This document shows, piece by piece, positions 52,775 to 60,726 of a stretch of 64,000 bases of DNA; the first letter of the stretch is position 1, and each line of letters starts with the position of its first letter. The position numbers and the translations under genes were made by a program. The stretch comes from Flammeovirgaceae bacterium BBD 1991-12 (lineage in GTDB: Bacteria > Bacteroidota > Bacteroidia > Cytophagales > Cyclobacteriaceae): positions 49,739 through 113,738 of the forward strand of contig LYSV01000020.1 of NCBI GenBank assembly GCA_001657315.1, read 5' to 3'. The notes under the pieces are model-generated. The model saw nothing but the letters and a program-made list of their open reading frames with translations. It did not search any database and was not told the origin of the DNA.

Positions 52775-52875
52775 TGTATCAACTCACCCCCATTCCACCG
52801 AAGGTGGAATATCCCCTCTCTAAGCTTAGAGAGGGAAATGTTCAAACGAAGTTTGAGCGAGGGTGAGTTGATATA
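52775..52875. repeat. Cloverleaf-like inverted-repeat element
   Basis: The outer arms TATCAACTCACCC (52777-52789) and GGGTGAGTTGATA (52861-52873) pair perfectly over 13 bp, extended by a G-T and a T-A pair. Inside are three hairpins: ATTCCACC-gaa-GGTGGAAT (52792-52810); a perfect 22-bp palindrome centred on AAGCTT (52814-52835); and TCAAAC-gaa-GTTTGA (52842-52856). Two loops are the same c(GAA)g triloop, known to make exceptionally stable DNA mini-hairpins. The layout suggests a REP/MITE-like mobile or structured element rather than a terminator. Confidence 0.85.
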
Positions 52876-52969
52876 GGAACGGCCCACTATCCATAGCATC
52901 GTGCTGTAGCTTCAGCCATGACAGGCTAAACTCTCCCAAAGCCTCGCAAAGCGGTGGTATGATTGTTTC

Positions 52970-52993
52970 GAGGTAGGTTTTTAAACCTGCCTC
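52970..52993. terminator. Near-perfect 24-bp palindrome
   Basis: GAGGTAGGTTT pairs with AAACCTGCCTC (one G-T wobble) across TT. It lies 3' of the GH99-like gene and 3' of the convergent membrane-protein gene, so it may terminate either. Confidence 0.45.
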
Positions 52994-53085
52994 ACCAAAC
53001 TTACATTAAGATAAAATCATTCAGATTTGAAGAGTATCATGTCACATCGCACAGGTTCATCCCTTTTAAAGTGATCGACAGATTT

Positions 53086-53688
53086 TCACAACATAAAGTC
53101 CTCATCCAGCTCCTCCTGCATCAGTTTTTCCCGGAGCTTTGTCAGCGAACGTTTTCTGGAAACATACCACCGGTGTTCCCACCCACTGGCATAAAAAACA
53201 GCTATGAAAAAAACGAAGATCAACACGAGAGCCCACAGAGGCTTGTCCGGCCCCCATACACTGAGCAGGGTAAGCCCGGCCACAGGTACGAGGTACCACC
53301 TCATTGCCTGTGAAAGCCTGACCTGCCATGCAGCGTTGGCAATGGCATGATCCAGATCACCCACCAGGGTACGGTCGAAGCGGTTTTCATGCCTTTTTCT
53401 GCGCATACGACTGTACATCACAATGGCAGCTGTCAAAAACATAACAAAGGTCATGGCATAGGCAAACGGGTTCCCCTCCTGCTTCAGAATGTCCGCTATC
53501 AACACAATACCCCCTGCTACAATGTTCGCCGTTATGAGCACTATTTCGCTGGTATCGGCAATACGGCCTGACCGTTTTTTCCTGGCCTGAATGCGCTTGT
53601 GTAGTGCCTGTTCATCAATGGCGTACAGCGGCCTGTTGTTTTGTGAATCCCAGATCTTCCTAATATCATCAAACTCCATAGTGATCAT
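53086..53688 (-). CDS. Membrane protein coupled to an ECF sigma factor, possible anti-sigma
   Basis: 200 residues. A cytoplasmic N-terminus (MEFDDIRKIWDSQNNRPLY, then Lys/Arg-rich) precedes two pairs of membrane helices (IVLITANIVAGGIVLIA, AYAMTFVMFLTAAIVMY; WYLVPVAGLTLLSVW, ALVLIFVFFIAVFY). It overlaps the sigma gene by 20 bases, the usual place of an anti-sigma factor. It does not show a recognisable zinc anti-sigma (HxxxCxxC) motif. The anti-sigma role is context-based only. Confidence 0.75.
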   Translation of the reverse strand: MITMEFDDIRKIWDSQNNRPLYAIDEQALHKRIQARKKRSGRIADTSEIVLITANIVAGGIVLIADILKQEGNPFAYAMTFVMFLTAAIVMYSRMRRKRHENRFDRTLVGDLDHAIANAAWQVRLSQAMRWYLVPVAGLTLLSVWGPDKPLWALVLIFVFFIAVFYASGWEHRWYVSRKRSLTKLREKLMQEELDEDFML

Positions 53689-54181
53689 ACTTTTTTGATT
53701 TAGTGATCAGATACTTTTTAATGCGATTGATCCTCACGCCTACGTTGCTCTCTGAAATACCCAGCATTTTTGACATTTCCCTGTAGCTGAAGCCGTCAAG
53801 TACCAGCAACGTTAGCGATCGGTCGATCTCGTTAAGCCGGGAGATCTCCCTGTAGAGCCATTCCAGCCGTTCATCGGGCGGCTCTGTATTTTCACGCAGT
53901 ACATGGCTCGCCTGCTCAATTGATTGCCGCCCCTCCTTGTGCCTTCGCTCCTTTCGGGTCCATTTCATGGCGGTATTCAGTGATACCCGGTACAACCAGG
54001 TGCTCACAGCAGATTCATGCCGGAACCCTGGCACTGAACGCCAGATCTGTACCGCAATCTCCTGAAAGAGATCATCCCGGTCTTCTGCTGAGAATGCATA
54101 AGCTCTGACTACCTTAAACAGCAGTGACTTAAACTCCCTGAGCCATGTTTCGAATATATGCCTCTGTTCTTCCTCCGACAT
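53669..54181 (-). CDS. ECF-type RNA polymerase sigma factor
   Basis: 170 residues with region 2 (YAFSAEDRDDLFQEIAVQIW, ESAVSTWLYRVSLNTAMKW) and region 4 (VLDGFSYREMSKMLGISESN, then VGVRINRIKKYL) separated by a short linker. No zinc-ribbon or extracytoplasmic extension. It is transcribed with the overlapping membrane protein. Target promoters are unknown. Confidence 0.93.
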   Translation of the reverse strand: MSEEEQRHIFETWLREFKSLLFKVVRAYAFSAEDRDDLFQEIAVQIWRSVPGFRHESAVSTWLYRVSLNTAMKWTRKERRHKEGRQSIEQASHVLRENTEPPDERLEWLYREISRLNEIDRSLTLLVLDGFSYREMSKMLGISESNVGVRINRIKKYLITKSKKYDHYGV

Positions 54182-54332
54182 GTTACAAAATGCTTGTTCC
54201 GTTAGTACCGCATATCAGGGGATTTCTTACAGGTTGCGATCGAAAATGAGTGATGTGTGTGGTTTGAGCGCGGGTGGTACGCTGGAACAAACTATTTAAC
54301 AGATCCGGGAATTGATAAAAATGGGAGAGGGT

Positions 54333-54375
54333 AAATTATTCACCGGATACCGCACATCCGGTGAATAATTTTTAT
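54333..54375 (+). terminator. Perfect 16-bp stem hairpin with plus-side T-tract
   Basis: AAATTATTCACCGGAT (54333-54348) and ATCCGGTGAATAATTT (54356-54371) enclose ACCGCAC. The long T-run lies on the plus strand, but both flanking genes are on the minus strand. It probably ends the M1 peptidase transcript, with a weak minus-side T-tract. Confidence 0.6.
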
Positions 54376-54399
54376 GTCAGCAGTATCCTGACAGGCTGC

Positions 54400-56625
54400 T
54401 TACCTTCCTGACTTCTCTTTGAATTCGTCAAATTTTGAAGGCTGTGTTTTTCTTGGGAAGACATTATCATCGGCGTTGGTGTCCGCCGTTTCAGCTCCGG
54501 GATCAAATACAATGTTAGTCACTTCCTTGTCAAAAGCAAATACCTTGGTGACCTCCTGCTCATTGTATCTCCATATCTCGGCAGGTATTTTTTCTGTTTG
54601 TTTGCTTCCATCGTTAAAGGTGAACTCAACGATCAGTGGTGTGACAAGTCCCCCCTTGTTGGCAAATTTGACCTGATAGAAATTCTTGTCTTCAAATTTC
54701 TTCATGATCGCCTTGTCATCTACACGGTTCCGGAATTCTCCGTAGTAGCGTGGGTCTGTCTCTATAAGGGAAAAGGGCTCAGGACCGTTGCTGAAATCCA
54801 TCATTTCGTTACTGGCCTGCGTATTGAGATCTCCTTTTTTCACTTTTTTCCCCTTGTTCTCAATACTTGCTTCTTCACTGCGCATGGTGAACCATTTTAC
54901 CTCTTCAATACCCACATCTACATTATCCACAGTATAAAACCATCCTTTCCAGAACCAGTCCAGGTCTACGGCTGAGGCATCTTCCATGGTTCTGAAAAAG
55001 TCAGCGGGTTTGGGATGCCTGAAGGCCCACCGCTGAGCATATTCTTTAAATGCCTTGTCAAACAGCTCGGGTCCCATTACGGTTTCCCTGAGTATATTCA
55101 GTGCAGTGGCGGGTTTTGCATAGGCATTCCATCCAAACTGCCTGATCTGCTCTGAATTTGTCATGATAGGTCGGATCCTTTCTTTATCCATCTTCATGTA
55201 GGGTACAATACCGGAGGCTGGTCCTCTGCGGGAAGGAAAGTTTTCATACGCCTCCTGCTCCGTTCTGTACTGAACGAAGGTGTTCAGTCCCTCGTCCATC
55301 CAGGTCCATTGCCGCTCGTCAGAGTTGATGATCATGGGAAAGAAGTTATGCCCCACTTCATGAATGATCACCCCTATCATGCGATACTTGGTGCGGTCTG
55401 AGAAAGAGCCATCCTTGTTGGGCCGGCCAAAGTTGAAGCATATCATGGGATACTCCATACCGATAGAGGCGGCATGGACAGATATGGCCACCGGATAGGG
55501 GTAATCAATGGTATACTTTGAATAGACCTCCAGCGTGTTTTTCACCGCTTTGGTGGATTCCTGCTCCCAGAGCAGATTGCCTTCCTTAGGATAATAAGAC
55601 ATAGCCAATGGCGTTTTATTGCCTATTTTCACGGCCTGAGCATCCCAGATGAACTTCCTTGAGGTGGCAAAGGCAAAATCCCTGACATTTTCTGCATGGT
55701 ACTCCCATGTGCTGGTTTTGGTGGACTTGTTCTTTTCATTGGCAATGGCCTCCTCTTGTGTAACGATGATCACCGGTTTGTCAAAGGAGGTTTTGGCCTG
55801 TTCAAACCTTTCCAGTTGTTTTTTGGAAAGTACCTCCCTCGCATTTTGCAGCCAACCGGTAGAAGCTACTATATGGTCTTCCGGCACAGTGATCTTTACC
55901 TTGTAATCACCAAAGGTAAGGGCAAACTCACCCCGGCCGAGGAACTGTTTGTTCTGCCAGCCTTCATAGTCATCATATACTGCCATTCGCGGATACCACT
56001 GGGCAATGGTATAGACATAATTGTCGTCCTCCGGGAAATATTCATAGCCTCCACGACCTCCGATCTCCATACGGTCATTGACATTGTAGTACCAGCCTAT
56101 GTTCAGGACAAACTGCTCGCCCGTCCTGAGGGGTTTGGCCAGGTCTATGCGCATCATGGTCTTGTTGATGATGTAGGGCAGTGTTTTCCCACTGGCATCG
56201 GTTACGGAAGTGATCTTGAACCCCCCGTCGTAATCAGTAAAGCCAAGCCCCTGTGCAGCCATTTTGGCCGGCAGTGAGTCACGTAACGCTGAGGTGCGGG
56301 TTTTTAACGTATTGGTTTCACGCTCGCGTACATTCTGGTCCAGTTGCACCCACAGATAACTCAGGGCATCAGGAGAGTTATTGTAGTAGGTAATGGTCTC
56401 CTTGCCCGTCAGCCGTTGATTGGTGTCATTGATCTCCACCTCTATATTGTAGTCGGCTTTTTGCTGCCAGTAGGCCTTGCCAGGAGCTCCGCTTCCCGTT
56501 CTGTACTCGTTAGGCGTGGGGAGCTCCGGACCCAGCTGTTCGAATTTGCCTTTCCACTGTGGTTCCTGCCCCATGGCAAAGTGGAGCATAAACACGGTGA
56601 TCACACTTAGTATACTTTTCTTCAT
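54400..56625 (-). CDS. M1-family zinc metallopeptidase
   Basis: 741-residue exported aminopeptidase-like enzyme with a signal peptide (ILSVITVFMLHFAMG-Q). The zinc site is HEVGHNFFP near residue 425, followed 18 residues later by the Glu in WMDEGLNTF. The exopeptidase GxMEN motif is replaced by a GMEYP-type strand (SIGMEYPMICF), so N-terminal specificity is uncertain. It starts 15 bp after the HupE-like gene, forming an operon, with a DUF6702 gene divergent from it. Confidence 0.93.
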   Translation of the reverse strand: MKKSILSVITVFMLHFAMGQEPQWKGKFEQLGPELPTPNEYRTGSGAPGKAYWQQKADYNIEVEINDTNQRLTGKETITYYNNSPDALSYLWVQLDQNVRERETNTLKTRTSALRDSLPAKMAAQGLGFTDYDGGFKITSVTDASGKTLPYIINKTMMRIDLAKPLRTGEQFVLNIGWYYNVNDRMEIGGRGGYEYFPEDDNYVYTIAQWYPRMAVYDDYEGWQNKQFLGRGEFALTFGDYKVKITVPEDHIVASTGWLQNAREVLSKKQLERFEQAKTSFDKPVIIVTQEEAIANEKNKSTKTSTWEYHAENVRDFAFATSRKFIWDAQAVKIGNKTPLAMSYYPKEGNLLWEQESTKAVKNTLEVYSKYTIDYPYPVAISVHAASIGMEYPMICFNFGRPNKDGSFSDRTKYRMIGVIIHEVGHNFFPMIINSDERQWTWMDEGLNTFVQYRTEQEAYENFPSRRGPASGIVPYMKMDKERIRPIMTNSEQIRQFGWNAYAKPATALNILRETVMGPELFDKAFKEYAQRWAFRHPKPADFFRTMEDASAVDLDWFWKGWFYTVDNVDVGIEEVKWFTMRSEEASIENKGKKVKKGDLNTQASNEMMDFSNGPEPFSLIETDPRYYGEFRNRVDDKAIMKKFEDKNFYQVKFANKGGLVTPLIVEFTFNDGSKQTEKIPAEIWRYNEQEVTKVFAFDKEVTNIVFDPGAETADTNADDNVFPRKTQPSKFDEFKEKSGR

Positions 56626-56640
56626 AATATATAGTTTAGG

Positions 56641-57225
56641 TTACCAATATTTATTTTCCAACATCAGAATGAGCGCTATGCCGCCCACCGCTGAAGATAT
56701 GATCATTTTCCAGTCTCTGCGCTTCACTCCAAATATATCAACCAATACTAGCGTAATTACAAGGAACAATGCAACGATTATTATTTGACCAATCTCTAAA
56801 CCGATGTTAAAGGCTAATAACTGGACAATAATGCTCCTGTCCTGTCCCAGGATGCTGCGTAGAAAGTTCGAAAAACCCAGCCCATGGATCAGGCCAAAGA
56901 CTATGGCAAGCATATAATTGGTCTGGATCCTGCCCGAATGAATGCTGTGTTCCCGTCGGAACAGGTTGGATATGGCTGTGAGTAAGATAGTGAGGGGGAT
57001 CAGAAATTCGATCAGTTCTGAATTGAATCGTATCAGCTTCAGCGTGGCGAGTGCGAGGGTAACGGAATGGCCTATGGTAAAGGCGGTTACCAGGATCAGG
57101 ACCTTTTTCCAATCCGAGATAAGGTATATGGCACAGAGTGCAATGACAAAAAGAATATGGTCATAGCCCTGAGTATCAAGAATATGTTCCATACCCAGCT
57201 GAAAATACAGGCTGAATTCTGACAT
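56641..57225 (-). CDS. HupE/UreJ-like membrane protein
   Basis: 194 residues with about six helices. The family's conserved stretches are visible as GYDHILFVIALC, FTIGHSVTLALA, GLIHGLGFSNFL and LAFNIGLEIGQ, whose Asp/His residues are typical of HupE/UreJ metal (nickel or cobalt) permease relatives. No hydrogenase or urease genes are nearby, so the role here may differ. It is upstream of and coupled to the M1 peptidase gene. Confidence 0.9.
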   Translation of the reverse strand: MSEFSLYFQLGMEHILDTQGYDHILFVIALCAIYLISDWKKVLILVTAFTIGHSVTLALATLKLIRFNSELIEFLIPLTILLTAISNLFRREHSIHSGRIQTNYMLAIVFGLIHGLGFSNFLRSILGQDRSIIVQLLAFNIGLEIGQIIIVALFLVITLVLVDIFGVKRRDWKMIISSAVGGIALILMLENKYW

Positions 57226-57247
57226 GAATAAAATTTATTTCAGGGGA

Positions 57248-57268
57248 CAAGTATAATGCATAATTTTG
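57248..57268. promoter_or_regulatory. Face-to-face promoters of the HupE and DUF6702 genes
   Basis: Plus-strand TAATTTTG (57261-57268, exact) serves DUF6702. Minus-strand TATACTTG (57248-57255, one mismatch) serves HupE. Their -7 boxes are 5 bp apart, so the two promoters must compete or share control. Confidence 0.5.
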
Positions 57269-57292
57269 ACGGGCTTATTAATAATTCTGTCA

Positions 57293-57787
57293 ATGTTGAA
57301 GTTTTTCGTTTTAATGGTGACCCTGTCATCTTTTGTCTTCATGCATCCATTGCATGTGAGTGTATGTGAAATAGAATATGATACGGAGTCCCGATCGCTT
57401 GAGATCATTCAAAGGATATTTCTGGATGATCTTGAAACACAGATCCGTCTGGACCGGGATCAACCTGAGCTGGATATTACGCTACCGGACGGCGAACTTA
57501 CCACAGATCAATTGGTGGAGGCCTACCTGAAGAAGAGATTGCAGTTCGTGGTCAACGACAAGCAGGCAGTATACAGCTACCTGGGTCATGAAATTGACGG
57601 TGATGCCATGGTGTGCTACATTGAAATAGAAAAAGTAAAGAAGCTGAAATCACTAAGGGTACGTAGCACCATACTTACAGATGTATTTGATGACCAGATC
57701 AACATTGTACATGTAGAGGTGGGCCATAAGCTAAAAAGCATGAAACTTACACCCGATCACAGGGAGGAAGAATTCAGATACGATTGA
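57293..57787 (+). CDS. DUF6702-like exported protein
   Basis: 164 residues from the ATG at 57293; the earlier TTG at 57266 is part of the -7 box. A signal-like helix (FFVLMVTLSSFVFM) is followed by MHPLHVSVCEIEYDTESR and QRIFLDDLETQIR, the DUF6702 pattern. The HPLHVS start of the mature protein recurs in proteins encoded beside HupE and M1 genes in this phylum, as I know it. Probably periplasmic; function unknown. Confidence 0.82.
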   Translation: MLKFFVLMVTLSSFVFMHPLHVSVCEIEYDTESRSLEIIQRIFLDDLETQIRLDRDQPELDITLPDGELTTDQLVEAYLKKRLQFVVNDKQAVYSYLGHEIDGDAMVCYIEIEKVKKLKSLRVRSTILTDVFDDQINIVHVEVGHKLKSMKLTPDHREEEFRYD

Positions 57788-58194
57788 TCCGCGGTGGGGG
57801 GATGTGTTATAAACCTTTGTTTTCATGGGAGTTTTGTTTGATCTGGTTAATCAGGTAAGCCACTACCATATCACGGATTGATTCATTTATATCATAAACC
57901 TGATGATCCGGAATGGACACAGCTAACATGCTCTCTCAGAAAAATACTTTTGTGAAATCAGTACAAACCCATTTGGTTTAATGACTTTTATCCTAACCAA
58001 AACCTCGCAGACTAAAGACCAATTGATCTTCCAATCGTTTAAATACAACTATTTTATCAATGCTGAAGGCATCAGGGATATTGATAAATCTGTTGCGATA
58101 TCTTTTCAATACACCCTTCTAAAATCCAAAGGTAAAAAGGAATGAAGAGATAATCTTTACCTGTAACCAGGATGTAACGAAAAACGCTGATTCC
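57788..58194. other. AT-rich 407-bp intergenic region with a 54-aa ORF
   Basis: An ATG at 57981 opens a 54-codon frame ending at TGA 58143-58145 (MTFILTKTSQTKDQLIFQSF, then KYNYFINAEG and VAISFQYTLLKSKGKKE). The tail has the aromatic, alternating look of an outer-membrane beta-strand and may be the end of a lost barrel gene. No promoter found. Base composition is clearly AT-richer than to the left. Confidence 0.35.
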
Positions 58195-58842
58195 TTACTT
58201 TTCGCTATTATTCTGGTCCTGTCGCATTAACCCTATCCGGTAGAGCAGATCTATACTGATAAAGGTGAATCTATTGCCGTTATTATAAGGATTCCCGAAA
58301 TCGCTCACACTTATTCTTGGTTCTAAAACCAATTTCCAAACCCTGAATCCAACACCCACCCCTACGGCTGTGAAAGCAAGATTGTAACTTCTCCATCCTC
58401 CATCCCAATACTCAAAATCGGAATTGCTGTTGATCCGGCTTACTTCAAAAATAAAGTAGCGACTTAATAAACCTGTCTTTGATGGATAGTAGCGTACTCC
58501 GAAATTATGGTCAAGGAACCAATCCTTATATTCGGATACACCGCTGCCATGTCCTCCAAACCTTTTGTGACTATAATGAATACCGGCTGCATATCTTAAT
58601 TCAATCTTTGGGACGATCCGATAACCTACACCTAATTTTCCTATGCTACCCTGAAGGTTATTGCCCCACGATATGGGAAGGCCTTGCACATTCTTCATTC
58701 CTTGAAGTCCCCAACTCCTGAAAGAGTACCCCAACTCCATTAAAAGCTTAGGGGTAGTACCCTCCTGCGCCTTTGCACAAAAGGATACCACCAAAATACA
58801 TAATATGGTAATACCGCGTTTTACAAGCAAGTTGAAGTCCAC
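58195..58842 (-). CDS. Outer-membrane barrel-like hypothetical protein, 215 aa
   Basis: Signal peptide (GITILCILVVSFCAKAQ) then alternating strands typical of small porin-like barrels (VGYRIVPKIELRYAAGI, FGVRYYPSKTGLL, AFTAVGVGVGFRVWKLV). The last strand FISIDLLYRIGLM is followed by a short polar tail. It overlaps the lipoprotein gene upstream by 22 bases, so the pair are made together. No named family recognised. Confidence 0.75.
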   Translation of the reverse strand: MDFNLLVKRGITILCILVVSFCAKAQEGTTPKLLMELGYSFRSWGLQGMKNVQGLPISWGNNLQGSIGKLGVGYRIVPKIELRYAAGIHYSHKRFGGHGSGVSEYKDWFLDHNFGVRYYPSKTGLLSRYFIFEVSRINSNSDFEYWDGGWRSYNLAFTAVGVGVGFRVWKLVLEPRISVSDFGNPYNNGNRFTFISIDLLYRIGLMRQDQNNSEK

Positions 58843-60080
58843 CAGGATCTTACGTTATAGTCTCTCGCGTCAAAATCACATGCATTGCGGGGGGTGTATA
58901 CATGCGGGATACCATAAGGATAGTATATAGTTCCAGCATCATAATAACCGTCAGAAGATCGATAAATTATGGTTTCAGTCCTTTTGGGACCCAAACAATA
59001 GAAAGTTTGAGGGTTTGTAAAACATGACGCTCCTTCAATAGAAATATACGCAGTCCTCTCCCTCGCAGGAAAACCATCCCTCTCATAGATTACATACATC
59101 ATAACATCGCCTTTAGCTCCCGTTGAATTTCCAAGAATAGGCCTCCAATTCCAATAATAAGTATAATTTACCCTTATCACTCTACTCAGATCGCCCCTCC
59201 TGAAGGTATTGATTCTATTACCTTTATGGGTATTGCCCACCCAATATATAGTACGGTCACCCGACTGGCCGGGTCGAATATCAAAAAGAGAAAATCGCAT
59301 AATATATACATCAGGTTTGCCACCCACATAACTTTCCTTTAGTTCTGCCAGCTTAAAGTCTTCCATATGTGCATTGATTGAACTAGTAGTTTGACTTTGA
59401 CGTCCTACATTCTTTTCAGCCTCTATCTGACCATTTTGATCTACACGTTCATTAATAGTGATGGCCCAAACTTCGTTCTCTTTAGAAAACTTTTCATCAA
59501 TGATACTTTCATGTTTCTTCAGGTTGCCCTGCTCATCCAATATGTAACCTGGGTAGGCATCCTTTTCACCCAAACCGATAACAAGCACTGGATCACTTTT
59601 AAGAGACCTGACCTTGTCAAAAGAAGGAATGTAGAGTTGTGGGTAGAAACGTTCACTCGTTGCACTGTCAGTCATGGCAAAACCATCAATACCTATTGCC
59701 TGCATAGATTGTCGTGAGTTCATGGCAGAAAGCTTGTTCTTAGCAGTCATCAAGGGAATATTATTCCGTTGTTCGGAAACTTCCATCATAGTTGATATAA
59801 GAACGTTGTCATCACCGTCAAATTGTTTTTCGACCTGTTCATAAATCAACGATTTTGTTTCAGGGTCTTTCGCTGCGATCAACAGCTCCTTACCCCATTC
59901 CCGAAGTACTTTAGAAACTTCATCAATAGTTTGAGTGGCTACCTCATTTCGAACATCGCTTAGGTTTAACTTGTCATCCGGCATAGACTTCAGTTCATCA
60001 AGACTGCTATCATTACAGGCGAACACAATGCAAAGGCACAAAATCAGCGCCCATGCAAAACATTGTTTTTGGGTTCTCAT
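58821..60080 (-). CDS. Unrecognised lipoprotein, 419 aa
   Basis: The N-terminus has a lipobox (LCIVFACNDSS), so it is predicted to be lipid-anchored. An alpha-helical N-terminal third (to about 140) is followed by a beta-rich middle with DVYIMRFSLFDIRPGQSGD and IYWVGNTHKGNRINTF. The C-terminal domain holds paired Cys (ASCFTNPQTFYCLG and NACDFDARDY, then STCL at the very end), suggesting disulfides. AT-rich codons set it apart from the rest of the window. I recognise no family; an exported binding or effector protein is possible. Confidence 0.75.
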   Translation of the reverse strand: MRTQKQCFAWALILCLCIVFACNDSSLDELKSMPDDKLNLSDVRNEVATQTIDEVSKVLREWGKELLIAAKDPETKSLIYEQVEKQFDGDDNVLISTMMEVSEQRNNIPLMTAKNKLSAMNSRQSMQAIGIDGFAMTDSATSERFYPQLYIPSFDKVRSLKSDPVLVIGLGEKDAYPGYILDEQGNLKKHESIIDEKFSKENEVWAITINERVDQNGQIEAEKNVGRQSQTTSSINAHMEDFKLAELKESYVGGKPDVYIMRFSLFDIRPGQSGDRTIYWVGNTHKGNRINTFRRGDLSRVIRVNYTYYWNWRPILGNSTGAKGDVMMYVIYERDGFPARERTAYISIEGASCFTNPQTFYCLGPKRTETIIYRSSDGYYDAGTIYYPYGIPHVYTPRNACDFDARDYNVRSWWTSTCL

Positions 60081-60726
60081 AGTTTACTTGGGTTAAATAA
60101 TAATAATATGATTTGGAAGTAAAATAGCAGCTCAATCCAGACTTTTTTTGGGCTAAATTCAGGACGATCAAACCCTTGTAAGTATAATTTTATATATATC
60201 AAATTTGGAGAAAAATTCGATTCAAAAATGACTAATATGATGATTCGGATTTCATACTGAACGAGTGGTTCATGTAAGTTTTTTTGAAGCCCCTGATAGA
60301 AAAAAAGAGCCGAATACAGGTGGCTATATGATAAGAAAAGCAGCTAAAAAAGTTCCAAAGTATGGGCGCTTTTTCGAAAGCTGAAACAAAGATTCTGACA
60401 TTCAAAAAAGACTACCCTTGTCAGGGGAAAGTCTTTATCCAAAAAAAATCTCTTTGTCATATCACATTGAAACAGATCCTATTGAATTTATATTGATAGA
60501 AGTTGCAACATGGAAATCAGTGTCTGAATCATAATTGGGACTAAATCTTATAGTCTAAACTGCTATTGTAACTCAGTGCCTGAACAAAATGATTGAGACC
60601 GGGGCAGGCAATGGATCTCACTTTGAAAGGTAAATCTCTTTCGTGGATAGCCGTCTTTATTTACCAGTGGAGAAACCATTTTTACCAGCAGGTCTGGTGA
60701 CAGCCGTACCCCAACTGATACTTTAA
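60081..60726. other. AT-rich 646-bp intergenic region
   Basis: Holds a minus-strand terminator hairpin: AAAGACT (60407-60413) with AGTCTTT (60430-60436), inner CCCT/AGGG, and a T-run on the minus side. This may end the CHAT transcript about 290 bp after its stop. In that 3' tail, on the minus strand, a frame shifted relative to the CHAT gene is open across its stop to a TAG at 60563-60565. Its internal ATG at 60679 gives 38 aa (MVSPLVNKDGYPRKRF then TFQSEIHC). No clear promoter for the lipoprotein gene was found. Confidence 0.4.

Larger units (their letters stand above)
52678..53085. other. 408-bp intergenic region with structured repeats
   Basis: Contains the cloverleaf element (52775-52875) and a second hairpin at 52970-52993. 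There is no promoter that I can assign and no plausible ORF. The stretch between the two structures (52880-52965) lacks coding character. Confidence 0.6.

Noticed and set aside
56641..57225. Hydrogenase or urease accessory operon
   Set aside because: The HupE/UreJ-like gene has no hydrogenase, urease or maturation genes around it.
57266..57292. TTG start for the DUF6702 gene
   Set aside because: It overlaps the exact -7 promoter box, so it would not be in the transcript.
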